Positions 8,674 through 17,911 of a stretch of 64,000 nt of DNA are shown here, one piece after another. The position numbers and the translations under genes are program-made. A model generated the notes under the pieces. It saw only the letters and a program-made list of their open reading frames with translations. It was not told the DNA's origin and did no database searches. Numbering within the stretch: the first letter of the stretch is position 1; each line of letters begins with the position of its first letter. Source of the DNA: Paenibacillus tengchongensis (GTDB lineage Bacteria > Bacillota > Bacilli > Paenibacillales > Paenibacillaceae); assembly GCF_008973665.1 (NCBI RefSeq), contig NZ_WACP01000018.1:62001-126000 (forward strand), given 5' to 3'.

Positions 8674-11055
8674 TTAGCTATTATCCTTGAAATTGGCCTG
8701 AATGACCGTTTCCGCTCCCGCCAGCCCTGCCGACACAGCCTTCAATTGGATCGCGCCTTCTTCGGATGAGGTCTGAATGAGAGCCAGGCACCAGCCGTTA
8801 AATGCGCGCCGGAGCGTTGACTTGTCCGCCTCATGGCTGCTCGGGTTCCCGTTGCCTACGCCGAGCAGCTTCCCTGCTCCCGTCACCTCAAAGCGGATCT
8901 CGTTATCGGCGGTAGGTACGATATGACCCTGCCGATCCAGAACGGCTACGCGTACCGGAATGGTATCCGAGCCGTCAGCCCGGCCTTCTTGCCGGTCAGG
9001 GAATAAGGCAATCCGGTAAGGCTGACCCGCCGTTACCACAGCTTTCTCGGCAACCGTGAGTTTGCCGTGTTTACCGACGGCTTTCAGCTCGCCGGGCTCA
9101 TAGTTAACCTCCCATGACAAATACCCGGTCTTCTCCACCTGCTGCTCACCGAGACTTCTTCCGTTGAGGCTCAGCTCCACGGTATCGGTATTGGCGAACA
9201 CGCGCACCTCAATCGGCTTGCCCTCCGAGCCGGGCCAGTTCCAGTGCGGCAGCACATGGACCACCGGCTCCTCCTGCCATACCGCCTTCATATAATAATA
9301 GCTGTCCTTCGGAAAGCCGCACGTATCCATTAACCCGAAGTGCGAGTTGATGCACGGCCAGAGATAAGGCGTCGGCTCTCCCCGGTAATCGAACCCGGTC
9401 CACATAAAGACGCCGGTCAGGAACCGGTTGTTCACCAGATCGCTCCACGCCTGCTGGGGTGTACAGCCCCAGGAAGGGATATTCGTGCCGTATTCGGAGC
9501 AGTATCCTTTGGCAGGATCATCTTCATAGATGCCCCGGGTGGCCGTATAACTGGCGCATTCACTGCCGATCATCAGCCGCTCCGGGTGCTGCGCATGGTC
9601 GCGGAGGTCGAGGTGATCCCGGTGGCCGTAGTTGTACCCCGTAATCTCTACCGCATCATTGTAGCCGTTCTCGTACCAGCCATGGTTCAGGGCGGCGCAG
9701 GTCGGACGGGTCGGATCGATCCGGCGTGTCGTATCCGCCAGCGTCTTGAGAATACGCGCCCCCGTCACCGTACCTTCCAGCACCTCCTCATTCTCCAGGC
9801 TCCAGATGATTATAGAGGGATGGTTGCGGTCCCGGTAAAGCATCCGCTCCAGCTGGCTCAGCCCGTTCGGGCTGCTGTCGAGCTTGCGGTTCTCGTCCAT
9901 CACCAGCATCCCGATCCGGTCGCAAATGTCGAGCAGCTCAGGAGTAGGCGGATGATGCGCACTGCGGTAGGCGTTCGAGCCCATCTCCTTCAGCAGCCGC
10001 AGCTTGTATTCAATCAGGCTGTCCGGCAGCGCCACGCCGACTCCGGCGAAGTCCTGATGGTTGCAGGTTCCTTTAATCAGCAGGGGTTCGCCGTTCAGGA
10101 AGAACCCTTCACCGGCATCAAAGCGGATGCTGCGGATACCGAATACCGTCTCATACCGGTCCAGCTCCTTCCCTTCACAAATCACCGTTGATTCTGCTTT
10201 ATACAGATACGGTGTGTCCGGACTCCAGAGCTTGGGCTGCACTACCTGGAAGCTCTGTTCCAGCTCCGTCTCGGCATACCACTGGGCATGGGCATCTACC
10301 GATCCGGCACTGATCTGCACGCCGGTCCCATCATAAATCACCGTCCGGAGGGTTACCGGAAGGTCCTCCGTATACTCATTGCGGATGCGGGTGCGGATAT
10401 TAACTGTAGCCTGTTCCTTGGCAACTTCCGGTGTTGTTACATAGGTGCCGTATTCGGCCACATGCACAAGGTCCGTGTTCTCCAGCCACACATGCCGGTA
10501 GATGCCGCAGCCCTCATACCACCAGCCTTCGCATTCGGTGGCATCCACCTTGACGAGAATAACATTGACACCCTCGTCGCCGTAGCGGAGCACATCGGAC
10601 AGATCGTAGCTGAACCCGATATAGCCGCCATGATGCGAGCCGATCAGATGCCCGTTGACCCAGACCGTGGAGGTGCCGGAGACGCCGTCGAAGCGGATAC
10701 GCCATTTGCTCCCCGCAGCTTCTGCGGGAAGCGTAAAGGTTCTGCGGTAGAATCCAATCCCGCCCGGCAAATATCCATGGCTGCCGTCCCTCGCACCGAG
10801 TAGTTCATCCTGAACATACTGCTGCTCCACACACCAGTCATGCGGCAGGCTCACCGAAGTCCATTCCAGCTTCTGCTCGCCCATTCCCCGGTCATGATAC
10901 GCAATATCCAGCCACTCCCCGTCCCGGAGCACGCCCGCATCGGTAATGCCGCCGGTCATCCCGGCCTTCACCGCATAGGGAATCCGAATTTCCCCTTTAT
11001 AAAAGCTCCAATCCTCATCCAATTTGCGCTTGTTTCTTACCGTCCCGCTTCTCAC
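8674..11055 (-). CDS. GH2 family beta-galactosidase with DUF4982-like C-terminus
   Basis: A 793-residue enzyme without a signal peptide, so probably intracellular, hydrolysing imported galacto-oligosaccharides. The sugar-binding jelly roll covers about 1-200 (GGIGFYRRTFTLP, WVNGHLIGSHHGGYIGFSYD). An Ig-like domain follows, then the TIM barrel (GTCNHQDFAGVGVALPD, ANRxx-type region YRSAHHPPTPELLDICD). The acid/base region is IIIWSLENEEVLEG and the nucleophile is probably Glu in MIGSECASYTATRG. The C-terminal part (PHWNWPGSEGKPIEVRVFAN, LSLNGRSLGEQQ) is DUF4982-like, and then an Ig-like end. The start is GTG at 11055 behind GGGGGC. Substrate is inferred from the GH53 neighbour; GH2 enzymes of this shape also include other glycosidases. 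Confidence 0.85.
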   Translation of the reverse strand: MRSGTVRNKRKLDEDWSFYKGEIRIPYAVKAGMTGGITDAGVLRDGEWLDIAYHDRGMGEQKLEWTSVSLPHDWCVEQQYVQDELLGARDGSHGYLPGGIGFYRRTFTLPAEAAGSKWRIRFDGVSGTSTVWVNGHLIGSHHGGYIGFSYDLSDVLRYGDEGVNVILVKVDATECEGWWYEGCGIYRHVWLENTDLVHVAEYGTYVTTPEVAKEQATVNIRTRIRNEYTEDLPVTLRTVIYDGTGVQISAGSVDAHAQWYAETELEQSFQVVQPKLWSPDTPYLYKAESTVICEGKELDRYETVFGIRSIRFDAGEGFFLNGEPLLIKGTCNHQDFAGVGVALPDSLIEYKLRLLKEMGSNAYRSAHHPPTPELLDICDRIGMLVMDENRKLDSSPNGLSQLERMLYRDRNHPSIIIWSLENEEVLEGTVTGARILKTLADTTRRIDPTRPTCAALNHGWYENGYNDAVEITGYNYGHRDHLDLRDHAQHPERLMIGSECASYTATRGIYEDDPAKGYCSEYGTNIPSWGCTPQQAWSDLVNNRFLTGVFMWTGFDYRGEPTPYLWPCINSHFGLMDTCGFPKDSYYYMKAVWQEEPVVHVLPHWNWPGSEGKPIEVRVFANTDTVELSLNGRSLGEQQVEKTGYLSWEVNYEPGELKAVGKHGKLTVAEKAVVTAGQPYRIALFPDRQEGRADGSDTIPVRVAVLDRQGHIVPTADNEIRFEVTGAGKLLGVGNGNPSSHEADKSTLRRAFNGWCLALIQTSSEEGAIQLKAVSAGLAGAETVIQANFKDNS

Positions 11056-11185
11056 GTCTGCAATTGCCCCCTTGTTGAACTAGTACTTCATATTGTAGAG
11101 CAGATTGGCATTTCACAGTTAGTACAATGAGAATAATTAATAGGACAAAATGAACTACATGGGATTTTCTTTCCTAAACGGAACG

Positions 11186-11231
11186 AAAATAAGAACAGCC
11201 CTGACCGTTTATCAGAGGCTGTTCTTATTTT
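11186..11231 (-). terminator. Terminator after the RibD-like pseudogene
   Basis: AAAATAAGAACAGCC pairs perfectly with GGCTGTTCTTATTTT (15 bp) around a 16-base loop. The hairpin begins inside the stop codon of the RibD-C-like remnant. The A/T-rich stem base gives a U-rich end on either strand. Confidence 0.8.
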
Positions 11232-11775
11232 AGGAAAGCAGCAAATACCGTATCCATAGCCCGCCGTCGTCCAGTTGTTCCACGCTTTTCAGACGGAAAT
11301 GAACGGGTCTGGCTTGCTGCAGCCCGGCAACCGGTTCAAATAGGGTCAATGGATTAGGCGAACCATCTGCAAGGGGGACTACCAGCAAACTAAGCTCATC
11401 GATTAAACCTTCGTTTAGGAAGGACCCGTTGATCACTCCCCCGCCTTCAAGGAGCAATTCGTCGATGAAGAATAGTGCTTTCAGCTTTTCTACTACTACT
11501 GTGAAATTCAACTGCTCTTTTCCGCCAAAAATATAGGAGATTCCAAGCTTCCTCAGATAAGCCAGATAAGCGTCTGATACCTGCTCCGAGAGCACCTCAA
11601 TTATATGATGGCCCAGCCGGTCCGTCCTCATCGTCCGTAATCCTATTGGTGGTCCAGCCTAACTTTCCGGAAGGGTCTACAGCGACCGCATAGTTTTCGG
11701 CACCGGGATCCGCTACATAATCTGTTCCGGGAATAGCCGGAAGTGACAAATGATGTACGGTCTTTTCATATCCAT
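11230..11775 (-). pseudogene. Dihydrofolate-reductase-like (RibD C-terminal) gene with frameshifts
   Basis: Three reading frames must be joined to get the protein. A good ribosome site (AAAGGAAAGG) precedes ATG 11775, which reads MDMKRPYIICH and then goes out of frame. A second frame gives LPAIPGTDYVADPGAENYAV, then VDPSGKLGWTTNRITDDEDG. The third frame gives LGHHIIEVLSEQVSDAYLAY, then ISYIFGGKEQLNF, LLEGGGVINGSFLNEGLIDE and LSLLVVPL, a classic RibD C-terminal fold with the GGG nucleotide-binding turn. Besides the indels, a stretch after ICH is missing where relatives have the first beta-strand and Ser/Asp motif. The longest open frame (11230-11631) could make only the C-terminal half. The gene is therefore read as non-functional unless the assembly is wrong. 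Confidence 0.8.
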
Positions 11776-11803
11776 TTCTGCCTTTCCTTTCTATGAAACA
11801 GCC

Positions 11804-12994
11804 TCATTCGATTACCAGCCCAGCTTCATGGCCTGCCGGACGGGATGCGTACCTGTAGTTTCTGAATATAATCCCTGCAAATCCAATAATCAGAGAAAGT
11901 AATCCTACCCATACCACATAGGCAGTCCCCATCTGAGCGATAAACACCCCGCCGATAGCCGAACCCACAGTTGTCCCTACATTGCAGGCGGAGATAAATA
12001 GCCCATTGGCAAAATCAGGCGCCTCGGGAGCTGAAGACATCACCAGATATTGATTGATGTTAGCCATGATCCCTCCCGCCAGTATCCCCCAAATGAACGT
12101 TACCATAGCCATAGGGACAGCAAACTGGCCGGTAAAGAATACTAGAAGATAAACGGCAGCCATCAGCAGCGGAAACATGACGACTGTCTTCGCAGCACTG
12201 TGAGTCAGAAGCTTTCCTGCGACAAGATTCCCGATCATATTGGCTCCGCCAAAGATAAACAACGTTAATGTGATCGAATGGGGAGACATATGGGTTACCG
12301 ATTTCAGATATTCTGTCAGATAGCTGTATACGCCAAACACTGCCGAGTTTAGTAAAATAACAATCACCAGGGAAATCCATAAGACCGGTTTCCTCAGCAC
12401 CGAGAATTGGGAGCCATAAGAAAGCCTTTCTCCAACGGGCATCGATGGCACAAACAGGAGGGTAGCAAGGAGCACGGCAGCATTGACAATCCCAAAGAAG
12501 GCCATCGCCATTTCATACGAGACAGCGCTGTCGATAAAGCTGGCAATCGGTACCCCGGCTACCATGCCGGCCGAAATGCCAATGAACACTTTGGCGACGG
12601 CCTTAGGCGCTTCTTCTTTACTTACTGAGGAAGCAGCCGCCGTGAACGCCAGAGAACAATACACAGGATGAAACAAAGCCGGAATAATGCGCGCTATTAA
12701 CAGAACGGTAAAGCTGGAGGTCAGGAGAGATACCAGATTGGCAACAACAAACACGGCCAATACAAGGACCATGACCCTCTTGCGGTTGATTCCCGAGAAC
12801 AGCAACGGCATGACCGGCCCCGATATGGCGATGCCCAAAGCAAACACGCTTACCAGCAGCCCGGCCTGCGTTACACTGACATTAAAACGCTCGGCAATGG
12901 AAGGCAATAAACCGATCACACCCATTTCCGTATTTAAGATCCCGAAGACGCCTATGGTTATTATAAAGAGTAACAACCGGTTTCCTTTAGCCAA
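11804..12994 (-). CDS. MFS transporter (YdhP/AraJ-like exporter)
   Basis: A 396-residue, 12-helix major-facilitator protein. The TTG start at 12994 has AAGGAG 8 bases upstream. The first helix (LLLFIITIGVFGILNTEMGV) and the loop 2-3 region (LLFSGINRKRVMVL) fit the DHA1 family, as does the helix-5 glycine-rich segment GISAGMVAGVPIASFID. The gene is transcribed away from a TetR regulator with a 184-base gap holding two perfect dyads, the usual arrangement for a drug or metabolite exporter repressed by its neighbour. Substrate unknown. Confidence 0.88.
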   Translation of the reverse strand: MAKGNRLLLFIITIGVFGILNTEMGVIGLLPSIAERFNVSVTQAGLLVSVFALGIAISGPVMPLLFSGINRKRVMVLVLAVFVVANLVSLLTSSFTVLLIARIIPALFHPVYCSLAFTAAASSVSKEEAPKAVAKVFIGISAGMVAGVPIASFIDSAVSYEMAMAFFGIVNAAVLLATLLFVPSMPVGERLSYGSQFSVLRKPVLWISLVIVILLNSAVFGVYSYLTEYLKSVTHMSPHSITLTLFIFGGANMIGNLVAGKLLTHSAAKTVVMFPLLMAAVYLLVFFTGQFAVPMAMVTFIWGILAGGIMANINQYLVMSSAPEAPDFANGLFISACNVGTTVGSAIGGVFIAQMGTAYVVWVGLLSLIIGFAGIIFRNYRYASRPAGHEAGLVIE

Positions 12995-13019
12995 AATTAC
13001 AACTCCTTAGAATAAAATT

Positions 13020-13057
13020 AACATCAGATGTTTTATCAAATCATCTTGTTTAAACAA
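13020..13057. promoter_or_regulatory. Two perfect dyads in the MFS/TetR divergent region, candidate TetR operators
   Basis: AACATCAGATGTT (13020-13032) is a 6-1-6 perfect inverted repeat. TTGTTTAAACAA (13046-13057) is a 12-bp perfect palindrome. Both lie between the MFS start at 12994 and the TetR start at 13179, where a TetR dimer would be expected to act. Binding is inferred. Confidence 0.5.
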
Positions 13058-13178
13058 CTCGTGTTTATTATTATAGATTTTGAAGGTGAACATTCAATGG
13101 TTAATCCTCTGCCGTTTGTTGAGAACTCAACACAAACAAGAAATATGTCAATTTACACGAAAGCCTGGTGGAATATTC

Positions 13179-13724
13179 ATGGTAAAATTAGACCGGCGGG
13201 TTGCCAAAACACAGGAAGCTTTGAAAAAAGCAGTGATCGATTTAATGAGCATTAAAAGCTTTGATGAGATTACCATTCAAGATATCGCAGATCAGGCAAA
13301 CGTAAACCGGGGAACCATCTATCTTCATTATCAAGATAAGTATGATCTGCTCGACAAGCTGATCGAATCACATATGAATGAACTGGGCGCCATGGATGAA
13401 TGGGCCTGCAAGCTGGACTGGAGCAATGGGCTTGTCCCTTTTTTTGAGTACTTTGAGAACAACCATTTGTTTTTCTCGACGATGCTGGCCAGCAAAGGAG
13501 CGCCTTCCTTCAGAAACCGGCTTCTGGATTACGTGATGGAAGGATTTAAGGGTGAGATTGACCGGGAAAGCGGCAGAAATGCCGATTTAAACGAAGATGT
13601 TATGCTGGAGTATACGGCTACCGCTTACGTCGGGGTCATCGAGTGGTGGATCCGTAATAATATGCCGTACCCGCCGCAAATGATGGCCAGGCAAGTGGGG
13701 GCATTGCTGGAGAGAAGCTTGTAG
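13179..13724 (+). CDS. TetR/AcrR family transcriptional regulator
   Basis: A 181-residue one-component regulator. I start it at ATG 13179 (MVKLDRRVAKTQEALKKAVI) because the longer upstream frame is not TetR-like. The N-terminal helix-turn-helix is clear: FDEITIQDIADQANVNRGTI then YLHYQDKYDLLDKL. The C-terminal ligand domain has a pattern of the TetR_C_33-like group (EYTATAYVGVIEWWIRNNMP). It is divergent from the MFS exporter and 28 bases upstream of a chromate-transporter gene on the same strand, so it may control both. Confidence 0.9.
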   Translation: MVKLDRRVAKTQEALKKAVIDLMSIKSFDEITIQDIADQANVNRGTIYLHYQDKYDLLDKLIESHMNELGAMDEWACKLDWSNGLVPFFEYFENNHLFFSTMLASKGAPSFRNRLLDYVMEGFKGEIDRESGRNADLNEDVMLEYTATAYVGVIEWWIRNNMPYPPQMMARQVGALLERSL

Positions 13725-13752
13725 ATTACTGCACAGGGGAGGAATACCGGGC

Positions 13753-14964
13753 GTGGAGAGCAAAGCAAATGCAACCTCTTATGTTCCAAAAAGCAAGCCG
13801 CGGGCACTTCTGGAGGTATTGGCGGTATCAACGAAGCTGGGGTTGACCTCCTTCGGAGGGCCAATTGCTCATCTCGGTTACTTTCACGAGGAGTATATCC
13901 GCCGCCGCAAATGGCTGGACGAACGAAGCTATGCGGATCTGGTGGCGCTATGCCAGTTCCTGCCCGGCCCGGCCAGCAGCCAGGTAGGCATCGGAATCGG
14001 CATCCTCCGCGCCGGATTATGGGGCGGCCTGACCGCTTGGCTCGGCTTTACGCTTCCATCCGTCATTTTCCTGGTTCTATTCGCCTTCCTCCTGCAGGGG
14101 TTTGATATCAGCAGCGCAGGATGGATTCATGGCCTTAAGCTCGTCGCCGTCGCCATCGTCGCCCAGGCCGTCCTGGGCATGGGGCAGAAGCTGTCGCCTG
14201 ACCGCAACCGGGCTACGCTCGTCATCCTGGCCGCATCCGTAACGCTATTGTGGCAGACAGCATTTACCCAGGCATTGATCATCCTGGTTTCGGGGATCGC
14301 TGGCATGCTGGTGTACAGGAGCCAAGCTGTCGCCGAGACACCCGGCCTGGATGTTCCCGTTAGCCGCAGATTTGCCGTTCTTTGCTTAAGTGCCTTTGCG
14401 GGCCTGCTGATTCTGCTGCCGCTGCTCCGGCAAACGGTTGCTGCGGACGGGCTGGCGTTATTCGACAGCTTTTACCGGTCGGGGTCGCTGGTGTTCGGCG
14501 GAGGGCATGTCGTGCTTCCGCTGCTTGAACGGGAGGTTGTCCCTGCAGGCTGGGTAAGTGAGGCTGACTTTCTGGCAGGATACGGCATCGCGCAGGCAGT
14601 ACCCGGGCCGCTATTCACCTTCGCTGCGTATTTGGGGGCGGTGAGCCATGGAGCAATGGGCGCCATGATCGCGACGGCGGCTATTTTCCTCCCTGCTTTT
14701 CTGCTGGTTGCTGGAGCGCTGCCCTTCTGGAACGCCCTGCGGAAGAGCCCTAAAGCTCAGGGGGCGCTGGCCGGAATCAACGCCGCCGTGGTCGGCATCC
14801 TGCTTGCGGCGCTGTATAATCCGCTTTGGGTTACCGCGGTGTTGTCTCCTGCGGATTTTGCTTTGGCGTCCATTCTGTTTCTCCTGCTCGTCTTTTGGAA
14901 GCTGCCTCCCTGGATCGTTGTCGCTGCCGGTGCCGCTGGCGGTACCTTGCTCGGCTTCCTCTGA
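13753..14964 (+). CDS. chrA: Chromate transporter, ChrA family
   Basis: A 403-residue membrane protein with the two homologous CHR domains. The first starts at about residue 25 with LGLTSFGGPIAHLGYFHEEY and ALCQFLPGPASSQVGIGIG. The second, after residue 225, has FYRSGSLVFGGGHVVLPLLE and GIAQAVPGPLFTFAAYLGA. These FGGP/GGGH and PGP motifs are the family signature. The start is GTG 13753 after GGGGAGG. It probably exports chromate (or a related oxyanion) and could be co-transcribed with the upstream TetR gene (gap 28 bases). Confidence 0.9.
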   Translation: MESKANATSYVPKSKPRALLEVLAVSTKLGLTSFGGPIAHLGYFHEEYIRRRKWLDERSYADLVALCQFLPGPASSQVGIGIGILRAGLWGGLTAWLGFTLPSVIFLVLFAFLLQGFDISSAGWIHGLKLVAVAIVAQAVLGMGQKLSPDRNRATLVILAASVTLLWQTAFTQALIILVSGIAGMLVYRSQAVAETPGLDVPVSRRFAVLCLSAFAGLLILLPLLRQTVAADGLALFDSFYRSGSLVFGGGHVVLPLLEREVVPAGWVSEADFLAGYGIAQAVPGPLFTFAAYLGAVSHGAMGAMIATAAIFLPAFLLVAGALPFWNALRKSPKAQGALAGINAAVVGILLAALYNPLWVTAVLSPADFALASILFLLLVFWKLPPWIVVAAGAAGGTLLGFL

Positions 14965-15019
14965 CGGAGTCTGCCGGTTGGACTGCAAATCAACCCGGAT
15001 AACAACCGCACATACCAAG

Positions 15020-15046
15020 AAATCCGGGACATTCCGTCCCGGATTT
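15020..15046. terminator. Bidirectional hairpin between chrA and the binding-protein pseudogene
   Basis: AAATCCGGGAC/GTCCCGGATTT, a perfect 11-bp stem with loop ATTCC, lies between convergent genes. The plus-strand tail has CTTCATTTCTT. Confidence 0.75.
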
Positions 15047-15051
15047 CGACT

Positions 15052-16490
15052 TCATTTCTTCGCCGCCAGAAATGCGCTGGTCTGCGCCTCAACCTCCGCT
15101 CTCACTTTGTCAATTCCTGCGGATTTCAGCTTGTCATTCAGCGTTTCAAATGCTTTGCCTACATCCTTGACGGCTCCGATCGTGATTGGCAGATAATATT
15201 GGGACGAGACATTCTTGAGATTGGCAATTTCCGATTTCACCTTTTCCGAATTAAAGGAGAAGCCCAGATAGGTGACGGGAGCCAGGAAATCTTTAATCGA
15301 GTTGTTCAGCTCAATGTACGAATCGGTCCAGGAGGCATCGGGTTTGAAATAATCCTTATTGACGAACCAGAACCCGGCGGCATCGGCCGGATATGTATTC
15401 GTCTCGGGAGTTACGCCTTCCGGTAGGGTCAGCTTACCGTCCGCCGTCACCGCATAGTGCTTGCCCTCAATGCCGTAGTACGTCAAATATACATAGGCTT
15501 CATCCTGCATGATCAGGTCGAGCGCTTCCAGCGCCCGCTCCGGATTCGCTGAATTCGCGGCAATGGCCACACCGTTGTTCAGCCAGCTGCTTGTAGGAGC
15601 ATGCCCCGTGGGGGAAAGCACGGCATGACATAGGTTTCAATGCCTTTGTCTGTGCATGCGGCCAAGGTGGCTTGAATATCAATGGAATTGCCGAAGGCAG
15701 CGCCTGCCTTGCCCTCGACGAAATTATCCTTGGACCGGACCTTGTTAGAGTACGGATTCTTATTCACATAGCCGGCATCGTACCATTTCTTCATCGTCTC
15801 CGCCGCATATTGGAAGGCGCTTTGCACAGGCTCATCGGTGATGCTCAGTATTTTGCCCGCAGGATCCTCATTGTCGGTGAACAGGCCAACGGCGGACGGA
15901 TCGCCGGAGTCAATCGGTGCACCCTGGAAAGCAAACTTCTCGCTGACCAGTGCCCCGAACGGAGTCGGCAGGTCATACTGGGAATCCAGGTTCAGCGGAA
16001 TCATATCGGGATGACTATGCTTGACTGCAGCCAGGTACGGCTCAAGCTCAGAGATTTTTGTCGGATTGACCAGTCCCGCCTCATCCATAATATCCTTGCG
16101 GAGGACAATAACATTCACTTTGCGGTCAGGTGTGGTCGTCGGAATCATATACTGTTTGCCGTTGACCTGTGCCGCCTGGTATGCAGCCGGGTCCTGACCC
16201 GCATAGTATTTGGGCATATTCGTCTTAATCATATCCTCGGACAACTCCAGGAAAGACCCCTTATTCGATTCCGAGACATAAAAGTTCCAGTCCGCGGCAA
16301 AGACAAAATCGACATCCTGGCCGGAAGCCAGAATCAGCGGATATTTGGAAGCCACATCTCCCCAGCCGATATAGTTGATTTCCAGCGTAGCGTTAATGTC
16401 CTGCTTCAGCTTCTCGTTGACGGCCGCCATGACCTCCGGCATGCCTTTGGGCGCTTCAACGAGCAAATAACCGACCAGCCGGCAAAATCG
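15052..16490 (-). pseudogene. Solute-binding lipoprotein gene, 5' truncated and frameshifted
   Basis: The frame from about 16490 reads LVGYLLVEAPKGMPEVMAAV, then NATLEINYIGWGDVASKYPL and FVFAADWNFYVSESNKGSFL, the core of a LipO/YtcQ-type sugar-binding protein. At about 15608 (TATGTCATGCCGTG...) the frame breaks: one frame ends after PCFPPRGMLLQAAG, and the next resumes LSPTGHAPTSSWLNNG and runs to the normal C-terminus, AGIDKVRAEVEAQTSAFLAA. The signal peptide and lipobox are missing: the 5' end has been replaced by part of a GH43 gene. It is a paralogue of the intact binding protein at 1473-3056 (same C-terminal signature). No function is expected. Confidence 0.85.
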
Positions 16491-17315
16491 CTCCAGCGGT
16501 CCCCGGCGAACAGAATCGTCGTTCCCGCGCTGCCCTGCACAGGGACGAAGAATCCGGTCTGCGAGACATGGGAGTAGTCTTTCTCCGAACCCGCTATAAT
16601 GGATTCTGCCGAGTACGGCCCTTTAATATTCGCCGCAGAAATTACATAGGCATAAGAGGCATTCCAGCCATGCAAGTCGGAGGATGCGATATAGTATCTG
16701 CCGTTATATTTGAACATGGCATTGCCTTCGCGTCGCCTATAGTGCTGCGGTACACCTCGGTTGCGGGCTCGATATTATAGTCCGAAGCGCGCAGGTCCGA
16801 TACATAGGTCCGGTTTCTTCCGCTTATAATGCTGAAGATCAGATAAGCTTTGCCGTTATCGTCTACAAACGTTGACTGGTCGCCCGACATATTGTTGACT
16901 ACGTTCGCTATTGAAGTCTGAACGTGGTGGAAGGCGAACGTCCCCGTCGGCGTGCTGCTGGTAGCGAAGGCCACTCCGCTGCCAGCAGGGCCGACGTATT
17001 GCGTAACTAAGACATAGGTCTTCGTATTGGTGTTATAGACGACACCGAGGCGGCCCAGCCAATCGGGGTCCCAGATTGTCCCTTCCGCTCCGGCTGTGAT
17101 GACATTCCCCTGGAAGGTCCAGTTCACCAGGTCGGTCGAAGAATAGCAGGTAACCGCTGCAAAGCTTGTATCACCGTTCTTCGAACTGGGGTATTGTAAT
17201 ACGTAACAGCCCCGTTGTATTTGACGCCGTACCAATAGTACGTTTTGCCGACCTTGAGTATGTTGCCGCCCTGGGAATAAATCGGATTGCCGAAGGTATC
17301 CTTGAACCGCGATCA
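16491..17315 (-). pseudogene. GH43-like glycoside hydrolase remnant, truncated at both ends
   Basis: Three frames are needed. About 17315-17190 reads KDTFGNPIYSQGGNILKVGK, then TYYWYGVKYNGAVTYYNTP. About 17190-16738 reads SSKNGDTSFAAVTCYSSTDL, AEGTIWDPDWLGRLGVVYN and SGDQSTFVDDNGKAYLIFS. About 16738-16495 reads RREGNAMFKYNGRYYIASSD, LHGWNASYAYVISAANIKGP and FAGDRWSDFAG. These are GH43-type five-bladed propeller motifs, close to the group that includes exo-beta-1,3-galactanases. The N-terminal signal peptide is gone, and the 3' end is joined directly to the binding-protein remnant. Loss looks complete. Confidence 0.8.
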
Positions 17316-17459
17316 GATTATATAGGGTGGATAGATTACATAATAGTTGGAAAATATGCGGTTTTCTTATAAAAGCTAAGGTGAGTCGCATTTGCTGTAG
17401 AATCCGCCGGCAGCCCGCTCTGCAAAGTTATGATGAACGAAAGAGAGCCTTTGTTCTTT

Positions 17460-17508
17460 GTTAGCTGTTCGCTGTTCGCCGTTCGCCGTTCGCCGTTCGT
17501 TGTTAGCA
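17460..17508. repeat. Seven tandem 7-bp units (GTTCGCC type)
   Basis: GTTAGCT, GTTCGCT, GTTCGCC (three times), GTTCGTT, GTTAGCA follow each other without gaps. This is a short tandem repeat in non-coding DNA beside the GH43 remnant. Confidence 0.8.
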
Positions 17509-17524
17509 GCACCTCGTTCCCAAT

Positions 17525-17725
17525 TCGCCGTCCCCCCATAGTTGGAAAATCGCCACTTAATCTCACCTGTACAGGCATAATCGCGAACTTAGATGGATAA
17601 CCGCCACTTAATCTCACCGAAACTTAACGATTCCCCCCTAATGGTCCAAACTAAGTGGCGATAATCGAATTAAATGGTTGAAATCCTTAAAAACAGCTAA
17701 ATCAGTGTGCGATTATCCAACTATT
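17525..17725. repeat. Inverted-repeat intergenic element with AAGTGGCGAT motif, copy 1
   Basis: Left-hand copies read GTTGGAAAATCGCCACTTAA (17539 on) and GGATAACCGCCACTTAATCT (17591 on). Right-hand copies in opposite orientation read AACTAAGTGGCGATAATCG (17649 on) and GTGTGCGATTATCCAACTA (17707 on). The element can fold back on itself. A second element with the same core lies at 43470-43670. No open frame here is convincing. The rest of the 17316-17911 gap holds the 7-bp repeat and a hairpin only. Confidence 0.7.
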
Positions 17726-17797
17726 TGCAGATTACGGTTGGTGAACGCTTAGGGTGCGGTTTACATTTGCTCCACCAGGCAAAGCTGCCTCTAACGC

Positions 17798-17836
17798 AAC
17801 GAAGACAGCCGATCCTCGGGACCGGCTGTCTTCGTT
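17798..17836 (-). terminator. Hairpin downstream of rarD
   Basis: AACGAAGACAGCCG and CGGCTGTCTTCGTT are perfect 14-bp arms. No clear U-tract follows on either strand, so it could be an RNA-end stabilising structure rather than a strong terminator. Confidence 0.6.
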
Positions 17837-17911
17837 TAGGTTGACCTCCCGCTCTAACTTTATCAGGAGATATGGAATTAGCTTGATCCAAGCTTGTCCG
17901 GCCACAATGCG

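Noticed and set aside
17316..17911. Short peptides in the repeat-rich gap
   Set aside because: Frames are generated by the 7-bp and inverted repeats; no start, no ribosome site, no protein-like composition.
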